Part shown: piece by piece, positions 52,147-64,000 of the stretch | How the letters are laid out: each line of letters opens with the position of its first letter | How positions within the stretch are numbered: position 1 is the first letter of the stretch | Source of the DNA: Centropus unirufus | Taxonomy: Eukaryota; Chordata; Aves; Cuculiformes; Centropidae | Direction of reading: 5' to 3' | DNA: 64,000 bases | NCBI GenBank assembly: GCA_013397695.1 | Contig: VYZI01000129.1 | Coordinates: 1,585,248-1,649,247 of the forward strand | The notes under the pieces: model-generated | What the model saw: the letters and a program-made list of their open reading frames with translations, nothing else | What the model was told of the DNA's origin: nothing | The model's database searches: none | Program-made: the position numbers and the translations under genes

Positions 52147-55100
52147 TCCTTTGGAGCTCTTGGGCTGACAGGCTAAGTATGGACTAGATTCAAGCAAAAC
52201 ACATACATGTAAATACATTCGTTGTGAGTATCCAAATTATCCTCTGAGGGTTGTGCTGAGCTGGCAGGGCTGATAAATCAATACTGTCCCAACAGAATGT
52301 ATTTTATTTCTTTCTGACTCACCCTGGGAAGAGGAAAGGCAGAGCGTTTTCAGTTATTTTCTGCAAACTGTCTTTAAAGTAAACAAATCAGATGGGATGC
52401 CAGTTACACGGAATGATCCAAGCTTTTGCATAATGTGATGCTCCTTTATTCATCCCAGCAAGTAATATCCCAATTCTATTTTTGCTCCTTTCCTTAAGAA
52501 AGGTGCAGTTCAAAGACTTCAATTAGTACAGGGATTCCTGACCACAAACAACTGGATTCTCTTACACATTCCCTTAATGACTGTTAGAAGGGCAGAAGTT
52601 TCAGAATGGAAATGGAAGCTGGAAACACAAAGTGAGAGAAAAGGGAAGACTTCTTTTTCCTCAAAAATAATAAGCTGTGAATCTCAGATGTTGCCCAGCA
52701 CAGCAAGCTCAAACTTGGGCAAAGAAGGAGAGATATAGTGTGGATCTTAACAGTGTCTGCATAGAAGCTATCCATAAAGGCTCTAGGAGTATGAGTTGCT
52801 ACAAGATCAGGTGACAATGCAAACATAAAAAGGATGACTTGGTGCAGGTCCTGAAAAACCTTGTGCCCAGACCCAAGCAGAAAGGTAGGTGTTAACACAA
52901 GAAGTTTTCATGTCAGAACAACATATTTTGCACTTTGTGGCTTTAACATCATGCCTACGTGAAGGTAAAGTCCCCAAACCAAACCTAGCTTTTCACCTGT
53001 TTTTTATTTTTTAAGCGATGATCAAGTAAGGGCTGATAATATTTGAATAATTTTCCCAAATATTAAAACAGGTGGCACTTTATTAGCATTTATGTAAATA
53101 AGACATAATGCAGGCTGTAATCATGCTGTTATATGGGTTGAAAACTAAATCATCAGCATGAACCACTCCCATCTCTCAGAAAATGGAGCAGAGGTTAAAT
53201 AATGCATGTGTTTGACTGCGCTGTAGCTTTGGGTTCCAAATCCATAATGGATTTGGTGAAATAAACTATTACTCTGATAAACAGAGAACTTCTTCCAGAT
53301 GGAGGGATGTACCCAGAAAGAGATGACCTGTTGGATAACCCTCAGGAATATCAGACATTTGTAACAGTGGCCAGTAGCAATCAGTTCCCCAGGAGGAATA
53401 ACTGTGAAAACAGAGGAACTTCCTTCCCAGCCTCAGGAATTTGATGACTCATTTTTGCCTTAAAGGGATAAGAGTTTACATTCCATACTTTAGAATAAAA
53501 TGTCACCTGATTTTAGAACTTTTCTCTATTTTAAATGTAAAGAACAGAGTTCAATACCAGAAACTAGAAAATAGAAGTGGGATTTGGTGTGTTCATTCTT
53601 TTTTAGGGGATAGGGAGATGTGCTTTCACCATAATTATAGCTGTTCCCATTGCCCATAAGCACACATTTATGATGTATATTAGAAGAGTTTCAGCTCAGT
53701 GCTTACTAATTATTTGGCTTAGTGACATGTTCAAATTCATGTTATATTAATTTTTTTCTGAGCTCTTCTGGTTTTGCGTGTTCCTAAGTTAAACGAACAC
53801 TAAGATTTTCATCAATAAGGAGCACTGACATTTTAGCTAATAAAATTTTTCAGGTTTTTTAGATGCAGATTCAAGCACATTTTGGGGCTATAAAATAATC
53901 TAATACTCTATTTGCACTTCATATTCAACTATTTGCTGTTTTTTGGACATCTGTTATACATTGACCAGTTGTTTCTATTTGGATGGATATAATAACTTCT
54001 ATGTATATTCCATTAATCCAATTAAATTAAAATCAAGGAATATATATTAGTATTCAGATTTCTGAAGTACATCATTCTGCATTTTGTCAAAATGCATGTT
54101 GGCATTCCAGCATATTTCTCAGCTGCCTACTTTAACATTATCTGAAATCTCTTAACTCTCTTTTTGGATCTATCCTACGTATACTTAGATGTACTTCCTA
54201 TTTTGACATTTCAGTTTCACCCATATTTTTATATTTAAATTAAAGTGTGTTCAGCATCGATCTTTATATGAATAGCAAGGTAGCACAATATTAGTCTTAT
54301 AATAGGGATTTTCAATCATTCTTTTAATCAAAATCTCATCCACTTTCTTGCCCTCTCATAATCATTCTTTGTCCAGAGAGATTTTTAAGGTGTGACAACG
54401 AGGTAGTACGGAGAGCAAAGTTTTTTGGTTTTTTTTTTAACAACTGGTTATGTAATTGGAATTTGAGTGGAAAGTATTTTCACTACTTATGTACTGTAAG
54501 GTATATCTATGAAATCAGAAAAAATCCACAAAACAGGATACAAGGGCAGTGAGACTTTTACAGCTTCTTCTTATGCATTATATAATGACACTAGAAATAG
54601 AATCCTGAATTAGATAGAAAAATGTTATCTATGTCTACTGTTCTCATGCTCAACATCTCTTTCTCAGCACTTCTGCTCTCTCTATACCCCAGAAATATTT
54701 TCTGTAATATTGTAATATTTTTAGGATTCTCATAATTATTTTTTTGAGTAAAAGGACAGTAATTTTGTAAATACTTGTGAACTGTAGACAAGCATTCAGC
54801 TCACCCTGGTATCTGTGGATTCAGCTGACAGAATGCACTAAATTTTACAATACTATGGCAAATAATTCACTTAATGTAATGTATATGCTTCAGAGGTTCA
54901 CATACACCAGTAGAATCTGCCTATGACTGTCCTTTCAAAACCAGGGCAAATACTTCCATCACATGGAAATTGGTTGGCACAACTAGTTCTCTGTGGAAAT
55001 CCGGAGAAAAAAGACTGGAAAACTTATTTTTTCAAGGGCAACAGGGGGGTAAAGGGCAACACAAGAATAAGCAATAATATGTTTAGCCATATCCTTAAAG

Positions 55101-56339
55101 GTTTTGCATGATCCTGATCTAAGCAAAGGACAGTTAATAGTGATACTTGTAAAATAAAAATAANAAATAAAAATAAATAAATAAATAAATAAATGAATAT
55201 GAGAACTCATTTAAACTTATTACTAACATAGCAAAGGGTTGACTTACCATAGGCTATAAAAGATGTTATTAAATCATCAACCTGCATTAATAATTGCTTG
55301 TTATGGTTTCTGAGATGCCCCTTTCTCTCCCAGTACTCTGAGTAACTGTGTATGACTCCAAGAAGTGATACCTACCAGTAAAGAATAAAAACCAAGTCAT
55401 ATCTTATTACTGTAATGAGAAACCTTGTTCGCCTCGGTGGGTCTAATCAGAGGTATATAAGCTGTAAGATCCATCTCTAAAATTGAACTGTGCTAAATAT
55501 AGGAACACAGAAGACAGTTTAATAAATGGGCTGTATCAAGTCAGTTCAGTGGTGGTCTGTGGAACGTAGACTGTGTACCAATAAAATTCTCCATGATTTT
55601 TATTAATTCCATTAAAGTAGCACACCACCTCCAAATATTTATAGAGATCAAGCAAACTCACTTCAGGATGAGCCCTTCATAAATAGCAGAGGTAACATTT
55701 CCTGAAGTGTAAACAATTGGCATCTGCTGCTCCATAATCCCTAAATCAGAAACACAAATGTTTGGATTAACAAAAAATGGAACGCCTCATTCTTTGTTGT
55801 TGACCTCCCAAGGTGAATGTTTTCACTTTCAGTGTTATGTGCATGACTAGCATTCTTAATCCAGGACAGGAAATGCAGTAGCTATGTGCCATAGTGACCA
55901 CAAAGAATGGTGGCCATCAAATTCAAGCTAATCTGAAACTTCACTGACGCTCACTGACTTCCAGAGATTTGAAATTAAGCTTTAATTTAGATACAATGCA
56001 GTATGAAGTGGCAGAGAATTAATGTTCCTAAGAATCAGAAAAACAAAAGGATATTGATTTTATCCCTTTGAAAGAGTAGATGGATCTGATATAGGAAAAA
56101 ATTGAGAAAATATAAAACTTAAGCATACGTGTGTTGTCACTGAAATTTATTTTATTTTATTTTAAATAAATAAAGGTTCCACTGCACCAGAGACTTAAGA
56201 ATTTAATAACTTTTAGGTGTTTTAGCACAGACCTGGAACTGTTGTGTGTCATATTTGCAGTACTTTGATTTAGCACAAAATATTTTCCTGAGGGAATTAA
56301 ATACAGAGCTAGTGGAGAACACTGAGAATTTGGAGAAGG
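52147..56339. other. Intergenic, no gene recognised
   Basis: AT-rich unique sequence with one AAAT-type microsatellite (listed separately). The 104-codon minus frame at 52584-52898 and others at 53441-53659 and 54591-54791 (-) carry no recognisable domain. Nothing else seen. Confidence 0.6.
55151..55198. repeat. AAAT-type microsatellite containing one unresolved base
   Basis: Repeats of aaat/aaaat surround a single N at 55164. The N most likely marks an assembly or polishing uncertainty inside the repeat. Confidence 0.9.
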
Positions 56340-56796
56340 GTGAGGAAATTCTCAGTTGCTGCTGTTGGTGCTCAGGACTAGGAGCACAAGCAGTGATCTT
56401 GGAAGTCCTGCTTGTTTGGGGTTTGCTGTAGTTTTTAGGCCATATGACTCCAAGTAGGAAAAGCCATAATCAAGCTTTTTGGGTGGTTTCAGGGCTTACA
56501 GTCTTCCTCTTCCCAAGTCGTGCTCCATTCGCTGCTCCCAGCCTCATTCCAGGGCTCTAGAAGTTGTTGGAGTTCCTCCAGCTCTACAGCAGGAGCACTA
56601 AGAACCAAGTGCTCCAGATCAACCTGCCCTGTGAGGGAGGTCACTATAGTCTCTGCTACTAAAAGTAATGGATTAGTAATTGCCAATTGGAGCCAGCAGT
56701 GACATTTCTGAACCAGCATCCAGGTGGTCATCGGGGGTTGCCTTGGGCAAGATCACAAGGAAAAAGTCACATTTACACTGGATTCTACCTAGCCTT
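56340..56796. other. GC-richer unassigned segment next to a CR1 end
   Basis: About 450 bp noticeably richer in G and C than the desert around it, containing tct/gct/cag-rich words. Two overlapping open frames lie here, one per strand. The 80-codon minus frame (56489-56731) is acidic and leucine-rich (VDLEHLVLSAP, VELEELQQLLEP). It abuts the CR1 end at 56797. It may be a decayed element flanking CR1, or host unique sequence. I recognise no protein family. Confidence 0.25.
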
Positions 56797-56862
56797 ACAG
56801 AATCACGGAATTACTAAGTTGGAAAAGACCTCTGAGATCATCAAGTCTAACCATACCTGTCC
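56797..56862 (-). mobile_element. CR1 LINE 3' end, antisense fragment
   Basis: The segment acagaatcacggaattacta, followed by agttggaaaagacctctgag and atcatcaagtctaacca, is the reverse complement of the CR1 3' terminus. The family's usual form reads 'gaatcatagaatcat..ggttggaaaagacctctaagatcatc..gtccaacc'. The inner (5') border is unclear because sequence past about 56862 no longer matches what I recall. Confidence 0.8.
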
Positions 56863-59800
56863 ACACATGTGTGTACCTGGCTGCACATGTTCATTACAGG
56901 TATTCAGTGTCTATTCAGTTTCTTTTTGATTCCATAAACGTATTTGGCTGGGAAGTAAGTCTAAGTAAGTTTCACGGAAAATTTGGATTGCCCACATGCA
57001 AAAGATTAATGATTTGAAACTGCCACAAAATATGATATATTCTTGCAAGTACAATTCTAATTGTTTTAATAAGTCCTTTTCATGCTCTATTTTCATGTTT
57101 TATTCTGGAAACACCGTCTTTCATTATACTCTCTAAGAAGAAAAGATTTTGTTCAAATTTATTGGAAGGTTAGGTATTAAAGTTTAGGTCTCTGCATTAG
57201 AATTTCCATATAACTTGAAAATTATCAAGATAATTACTTTTCATCTATACAAATATATAGGTTTTCCTTTCATTTAGGAATGTCATAAGAAATCCAGAAT
57301 TCTAAGCAGTTTAAAAAATGCACCCTGAATCCTAGTGTCAATATTCAGCTATTTCCCTGTTCAAAACAGAGTGTAATCTTACTAGACATCACTTTAATCC
57401 CATGGTAAAAGAAAGTAGCTCTTGCATCGTTAAATAATAAGCTGTATAAATTTAAGCTGTTGGGAATCTATTCTGTGCCTCCAATGGGAGAAAAAGTCTT
57501 TTCCAGTTATTATCAATTTTAATGTTCATAATTTGAAATAACCCATATGCTGATGTCATTCAGGGAAGAAATAGTTTTTCTTCACCCTTTCTCTTAGCAA
57601 AAAAGCTCTTAGAAAACGATATGATATCATATATCGTGATTACTGCCTTGACACTACAATTTACATAGTACAACACATTTTTATTTACAGTTTGTACAGT
57701 AGAACATTTGATCCTTGATTTTATTACTCTGCTTTCATGTCTTTCATGCTTTTCATGTCTTTCCCAATTTTGTTCACACTAAGGTACTTATTTACCTGCA
57801 GCAAGGCTGGAAGAATTGGAACTGGACCTCTTTAATAGCCATGAGACAAACATAAGTGTTGACAATATTGCTGTGGCTCTGGGTGTCTGTGTGGCAACAT
57901 TTCCATATGCCATCGACTGGAACATGACAGGCAAGCAGGACACAAATATGGGTTAAAAAAAGCAATCTTTGATTTCTCTTGTAAGGGACTTTCTTTGCCA
58001 GCAATGTTACTGGCAAAGAGCATCCCAAACCTTGGGCTAGTCTCCCCTGTAGGATGATATTTGTATTTCTTGCACAGCAGGGAGAACTCTTTCTAATGTC
58101 TCAAAATGCAAAACATAGACAATCCAAACACCATTAGTAGTATCTCTTTGGGGGTTTAAATTGGGGTTTTTTTTGTTGTTTCTGTTTTTACTTGTGGATA
58201 TTGAAGCCCCATTTTTTGGTGAAAACCTATAAAGTATAGGTATAGACTCATAAATGCACTTGAGGAGTTTTGAAAATTTGTATTGTAAGTAGCCAGGTTT
58301 ACTTCATAATTATTGCATGGTTCTACTACCTATATTCATAAGATATGCCTTATGTGGTAAGTACTGCAACGTTAACAAATAGCCTCCAGGAATTAAAAGG
58401 CTTGTCTTTTTGCAAAATGGCTCAGTGATTATGGACTGCTTCATTGCCTACAAAAAAAAGTAAAGGAAATTTGCAAGAAATTAAAGTGAATACAGGTATC
58501 TAGTGGTTTGACAACCAAGTATAACGTGGTATTTGGAGAACTGAGTCGGAAGAAACTTGTCTGATACCTTACTTCATATAAAAATTCATGAGGGAAAAGT
58601 CTTTCTGCTACCAGGAAGGCTATCCAGCTATCAGGAAAGATGATTCCCATAGTGTACCCATATGGTTCACATCTTAAAACAGGAGGCTGAGCTACTTAAG
58701 TCTTTGAGAGAATTGTGTGACTCTTCAAAAAAAAAAATTAAAACAAAGAATAGAAGGGGGGGTGGTGGAGGAAATGAAAAGAAGAAAAACCTCACCTTAC
58801 AGGCCATTGATAAATTTGTATTTTTCTAACTAAAACCCAGAATTCCTGGAAAAATTAAGTTGACACTACTTAATACTGTCAAAATACTGTATCTCAACTG
58901 TTTGTGATTGTTTAATTAGACTTCATTCTTTCTTCCCTCTTGTTTTGAATGGTATTTGTGCATTTGTTATTCTCCAGGCTCTTTTTTCAAAGTCCCTTAA
59001 AAACAAAACATAAAATCAATGATGCTGAAGTTTATGTAGGCTTGATATTAGGCAAAAAATTAAAGTGTCTCATCCTGCTGTCAATAGGATGCATTTGTGT
59101 AGCTCTCCATGTAGCACTTTAAAGGGTAAGTGGCAGCAATCTCATTCTGGGAAGAGGAAGAGCCATATGGCTCCATTTTATGGGCGGCTGGTTTTATAAT
59201 AACTCAGAACAAAACATCCATGATCCTTAAACCGACTCAGATTACTTATGTAGGTGGGCGAAGAAGCTGTGCACATCACTATAGATTTCCAGTCTTTTCC
59301 ATGTACTGCCCTGTTAGGAAAACAGGCTGAGGATGTGGTTTGTCAAGAAAGAGGAGAAAAAGACCCGCATGTTTCCTCCAGGGAATTTATTGCTTCAGGA
59401 GGATGTTCTCATGGTTTACATGGTTACTTAAGGTAAGGCTATAGTAATTAGTTCATATCTATAGTCTTTATTGCCTCCAATTAAAATTGATATGAGAATG
59501 CATTTTGCTGTTTTGAATGCATAAACACTAGAAAAAGTTGTAACTCCACGTTTTGGTCACGTATGGGTGTGTGCCTGGCCACGCACTAGCACATACACAT
59601 GAATACTAGATCTTTGAAAAGAACTTTTATTACTTTCTTTGACTTTGCTCCTTCCTTTAGGTACTGAGCTGTCCATATGAACTGAAAGAGATAAAACAGT
59701 TAATAAAGCATCTATTTTCATAGCAAACCTTTCCGAATCGATGAGTTGCCTTCTCCTGGGATGCAGCATTATAGCATAAAATAATTGGTATAAACTGTAT

Positions 59801-60600
59801 CTAAAACTACTTCTTGGAGTTCTTCTTTTCTGGGGAAATGTGTTTTTCATTAATACCAGTGTTCCCACTCAGGAAAAAATGTATCTAAGGAAATGTGTTA
59901 TACACAGAACTTTAAGCTATTTCTCTTCTTGATGACACTAATCTGTTTTCCTATAGAGAATCATGTGAATTGTTACCTTTCATTGCATCGCCATGTTCAT
60001 CTCTTAATACTTGTGGGTGTGATACAAAGCACTTAACAGAATTTTACTGCCCGGACTAGGTGGTTTCCTGTATTACACCAATATATTTTTCTTGTTGTAT
60101 CCTTCTGGTTGATAAGTGCTAATACAAAGATTCTTATCTAGCATTGTTTAAATGCTTACTGATCTACAGAGACAGCAGAAGTAAACAACAGCTAACAAAT
60201 TGCTCTGATAGGTAGAGCAGTCCCTCAGGAGGAATTCATAAGATCGACACCAACACTGTGTTATTCTCTCTCAGGAGCAGTATTAGAAGTTGTTTTATCC
60301 CTAAATCCGTACGTAGCATCAGTCTCAATGCTGGATAGTTCTCCTGGTTGGAGGTTATCAATAGGCAAATTCGTTTCACTATTGAAAAGAAAGTGGAAAA
60401 CAGCCTGAAGTGCTAAGCTTCCAGTCTAGAGTCCTACTGAGCACTTACAGGTAGCAGAACCAAATGGTCCACACAAGTGAAGAATGTATTGACTTTTTTT
60501 AATTTTACACAAAGGGACGACTTGTGTCTTAATTTTTGTTTTGATTTAATTTTTGTTTTGATTTTGATTTTTAAAATTTTTGTTTTGATCTGTTTTAATC
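56863..60600. other. Intergenic, no gene recognised
   Basis: AT-rich sequence. The stretch 57783-58028 is open in several frames on both strands (see findings) but has no clear gene signature. A TTTTGTTTTGAT-type simple repeat ends the stretch. Other open frames (58441-58650 on -, 59130-59436 on +, 59557-59868 on -) are not recognisable. Confidence 0.6.
60531..60599. repeat. TTTTGTTTTGAT-type low-complexity repeat
   Basis: Imperfect repetition of the words tttttgttttgat and tttgattt over about 70 bp in intergenic DNA. Confidence 0.75.
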
Positions 60601-60824
60601 CCAAGTGTCACTATGGATAATAAATTGGATATGAACTATGAGTGGGATGATATTTGAAGACAGATAAAATTCGCGTAAGAGGAAATAGTATTCGGAAATT
60701 GGCACAGGCTTACACGTTCACAACATTTGTGAAAGTTTCTCTGGAAAGCCATGCACCGCTATGATTTGCTGAAAAGGATGTTAAAAATAATAACAAACAG
60801 AAAAACGTTCTGTAATGAACCAAG

Positions 60825-60830
60825 TTTATT
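60825..60830 (-). terminator. Possible minus-strand poly(A) signal
   Basis: TTTATT on the + strand is AATAAA on the minus strand, inside a context (tcaataaacttggttcatta on -) that resembles transcript ends. Sequence from here to about 62600 could be the 3' UTR of a minus-strand gene lying beyond the window. No coding exon supports this within the window, and the hexamer alone is weak evidence. Confidence 0.25.
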
Positions 60831-63800
60831 GAAAATACACCAATAGCAATACACATAAGAAATTATATTAATTTACTCAAGACTGAGAAGTAGATGGACC
60901 ACAGCCTTCAGATACCAACAAACAAAACGGATTTCTGACACTTAAGATCCGTCTGATCTAAGGGAAAGTAACGCCTAATTAGCTTAAGCCAAGAACTCCA
61001 TTCTGTCCCTGCTGTACCCTCTTCATCCCCCCCAGTTTAACAATGGGAGCTTTCAAAAGCTGCAGGAACTTGGGTCCTTCTGAAAGATATGGTACATCTC
61101 ATTCAGAAGCTACGGAGGCTGACAGAGATTTTTTTGAGACCACACAGGAGTTTAGACTAGACAATAATGTGCAATTTCTTCTCTCCTTAATATCTATTTC
61201 TGAATTTAAGGATCTGTAAATCAACAAAGATGAATAAGGTTAACAGAATCTGGCCTTCAGTCATATATATTTTATCATTTAATTACATTTTCACTTGAGG
61301 ATTATAATTCAGTTCTCTTATGACTGCATCTCTGAAATTTCTACAGATCCCAGAAATAGAGCCTTTCTTATTCTCATAATTAAACTTTGAAGCAAATAGA
61401 AGCTCTTCAGCCTGAGATTCTGAATTGTCATGAGGAAAATTTAAATAAACATCATTTTAGCTTCCTTATTGCAAATGAACACAGCAATGATATAGCACAA
61501 AAAGTGTTAATGTCTGTTGAAGCCCTTGAGCTATACAGATGTATGGGTCTGTTTTGATCATGTTTGATATGCTATGTCTTGACTAGGTCTTATTCCATTC
61601 TGTTTCTACAGGTTTGTGAGACTTTAATCAAGAAAAAAAAAATCTAATGAACAGCAATTTGAAATACAGCATTTGGAAAGGTCAAAATGGTACATTACAT
61701 CCTTATTATCCAAAAGAACAGATGAGTTTAATATGCTGGCTGCATTTTCCTGTGAAGAAGATATTAAACAAGAACTCAAAATGGCACAAGGTTCCTCTTC
61801 CTTTTATGACAGACTGTAACAAGATGATGAAACTATCCAGAATAGATCTCTCTTTGCTCTAATGTTCATGCCATTCATCCTGCCTCGATTTCAAAAAATC
61901 TAAGCTAACCAAAGAGACAACCAACACACATGCTATTTGTGTTAAGTCTCCTGTAACACATTTTTCTGTTTATATAATTCATTTTCCATCAATATTTTTT
62001 ACCTTAAAAAGGGGAAGACATGTTAACAGAAGGTACAAAGTGCAATGAGTTTTGGGAGATTCTGTTTTGAACTGCAACAAATAATGCACTGCATCAGCAC
62101 AGCTTAAAATGTATATTTTTCAATTTCTTATTACATCAATCTACAAACAAAAATAATGTATTCCAACAAACAACACCTTGCATGTGTCCTGCTTTGGAAA
62201 GTCCCTGGAGGTATGGAACTGTTTGAAACCAAAGGAATTTGAGTATATCCCAGAGGTTGTTAACAATTTGATTAGTATAATGAACTGTAACAATTTGTTT
62301 CCTTAAATTATTATCTGCATGAAGACTTTTCCTTTCACTATATAGGTATAAGAAAAGAAAAAAAAAATTCTCCAACTTGAGATGTTGCACTTTTACACTG
62401 AAATACACCATATTAAGTCTTACTATGACAAATGAACACATCCTGTTCTTAATATTAAAAAAATATGACATACACCTACCTTGTATTCTTTCCACATAAG
62501 ATATGAGAAATATAATACTACCAAAAAAATGTAGCAAGTTATATGTTAAAGAAACATTTCATATCATTCTAAAAGGTGCCTGTCTTGAAGTATGTCAAGA
62601 TAAAGTAGACCTACGTGGATGTGCACAAGTTCACAAATAGAAACCATACCAAAATGCTTTTTTCCACGCTATCTAGGGAATGCATTTGAAAAATAATTTC
62701 TCCATGGTACATTACATGCAGCATCTGTTGAAAATAAACATTCTGCTTTGGTCAAGAAAGATAAAACGAACATATCCAAAATATGGTTTCAATGTCAAGT
62801 GAAAACATATGTGTGTGTGTATACATATATATATATGTACTTGGATATTTCTTTTTCTTATGGGGTTTTATTTTCTACTGGAGATTGTAAATGTATTTTT
62901 CATCCTTTGTTTTGCAACTACAAAGAAGGATAGATTTTTCAATGCCTTGGCAATGCACAACCTATTTTGAAACTTCAAAGGTTTTGTTAAACTACAGACA
63001 AAAGTCCCTAATGGGTGTCCATTTCATAAATGCCAACAGAAATGAATGTTTTCCTTGTGTCTAGAAAAAATCTACTAGATAAAATGTAAAGTTTCTATCA
63101 AAGTTCCTTGTGATTTAGTTAACAGTCCTTGAAAATTGAGATGACTACAAATAGCTCTTTTCTGCTTCCCAACCAGATATATTGGTCATCAAGTATAAAG
63201 CCTAGAGAAAATAACAAACAAAACTATTCTTGTAGTTCCTAATTAGTATTCAAAATAGAAATCCATTAATTTTTATTATTTCAATTGCTAAGAACTCTGA
63301 TCATATATGCTTTTGCTATGGAAGAATAAACTATGTGTTGCCGTTTTCATTTTTTAAAAGGTCGTAGTTAGGGAACAACTGAGTAGGAGATCCAGGGTAT
63401 TGACGAGGAGGCTCAACGTGTAGTCACAGAAATAACTCCAGGATTTCTCAGAGTGCGAGTATGTTAGATTAAGATAGTAAGGTTTGTTACGTCATTTTCA
63501 GCTCTTCATGATTATGCTAAATGATGTTAATTGGTCACAAGCCATTTAACCTGGGTAGCACCTTGAACAAATTATTCACCCTTATTTACTTATTTCACTA
63601 AATGGAATTCCAGTAGATGTTCATAGTTGTTCCTTTTTGAAACATTACCAAAGTAATGAAGTACATCTTATGAACCAATAGGCCAGATTGAAGTTAAACT
63701 TTAAGAGGCACTTATTTTCAACACTTATCTTCAGTAAATCATGTGGTGGTAGGACATTTCCATGAAGTCTTTCTTTAGTAAGGAATGTGACAAGTAAAAG

Positions 63801-64000
63801 TTGGATGTAAAATGTTGGACCTGTGAACCCATGAGTCACATCTCAAAGCAAAGGATTATGTACTCTTCTGAGAAATATATTCTGTCATATTGAAGCAAGA
63901 TCACAAAACAAAACAGACCATGTGCAGCACACCCATGAATTTGCATCAGGAGCTGCTGGTTCATTGGAAGAAAGGTACTCAGACTGTGTGTTGCATTGCT
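60831..64000. other. Intergenic or possible minus-strand UTR, no coding exon recognised
   Basis: AT-rich sequence with a GT/AT microsatellite at 62806-62838. The longest frame, 133 codons on the minus strand (62136-62537), is rich in Phe, Leu, Ile and Asn, typical of chance translation, and matches no family I know. The frame at 63645-63839 (-) is similar. No splice-bounded coding exon was found. Confidence 0.5.
62806..62838. repeat. GT/AT microsatellite
   Basis: A gtgtgtgtgt run passes directly into an atacatatatatatatgta run. It is likely polymorphic in length. Confidence 0.85.

Noticed and set aside
52584..52898. 104-codon minus frame
   Set aside because: Leucine- and serine-rich with no domain, and in intergenic sequence without promoter or splice support.
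57617..57640. Near-palindrome around gatatgatatcatatatcg
   Set aside because: Imperfect inverted repeat in AT-rich DNA, short and without flanking features. Expected by chance.
62136..62537. 133-codon minus-strand open frame
   Set aside because: Composition is dominated by Phe, Leu, Ile, Asn and Val, as expected when AT-rich noncoding DNA is translated. There is no domain, no splice context, and no signal-peptide or repeat pattern that I would call real.

Overview
The window is nuclear DNA from a sauropsid vertebrate, most likely a bird. The evidence is fragments of CR1 (chicken repeat 1) LINEs, decayed MIR-like SINE relics, an AT-rich background with little repeat content, and a gene with short exons and introns of 13-15 kb. 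Nothing looks bacterial, plasmid or viral. No operon, tRNA, rRNA or CRISPR array was seen.

Only one gene can be supported: the 3' end of KHDRBS2 (SLM1, the Sam68-like STAR/KH RNA-binding splicing regulator) on the + strand. Its last three coding exons lie at 2837-2919, 17667-17725 and 31071-31168. Each is bounded by good splice sites and their phases fit (0/2, 2/1, 1/stop). Together they encode the last 79 residues: the tyrosine-rich C-terminal tail ending in the conserved PYGRY. The KH domain, QUA regions and RG/proline-rich part lie upstream of the window. The 3' UTR follows, with poly(A) signals at 31858 and 32144.

Layout: 1-2836 is intron carrying a broken CR1 copy (about 572-1660). 2920-17666 and 17726-31070 are the last two introns, mostly unique AT-rich sequence with a small tandem repeat (15702-15761) and MIR-like relics (24736-24892, possibly 26735-26800). 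31169 to about 31880 (or 32170) is 3' UTR. About 32 kb to 64 kb is a gene desert with two more CR1 3' ends (51812-52146 on +, about 56797-56862 on -), MIR-like relics near 39.5 and 44.7 kb, AT-rich microsatellites, one unresolved base (55164), and a possible minus-strand poly(A) signal at 60825-60830.

Most open reading frames of 60-130 codons here are chance: they have no recognisable domain, composition typical of AT-rich noncoding DNA, and overlap others on both strands. I see no convincing new biological system. The leads worth checking are an alternative reading frame open through nearly all of the last KHDRBS2 exon, a few exon-like segments with matched splice sites (33190-33241, 5930-5978, 49211-49371), a TAA-dense tract just after the gene, and the possible convergent gene end near 60.8 kb.
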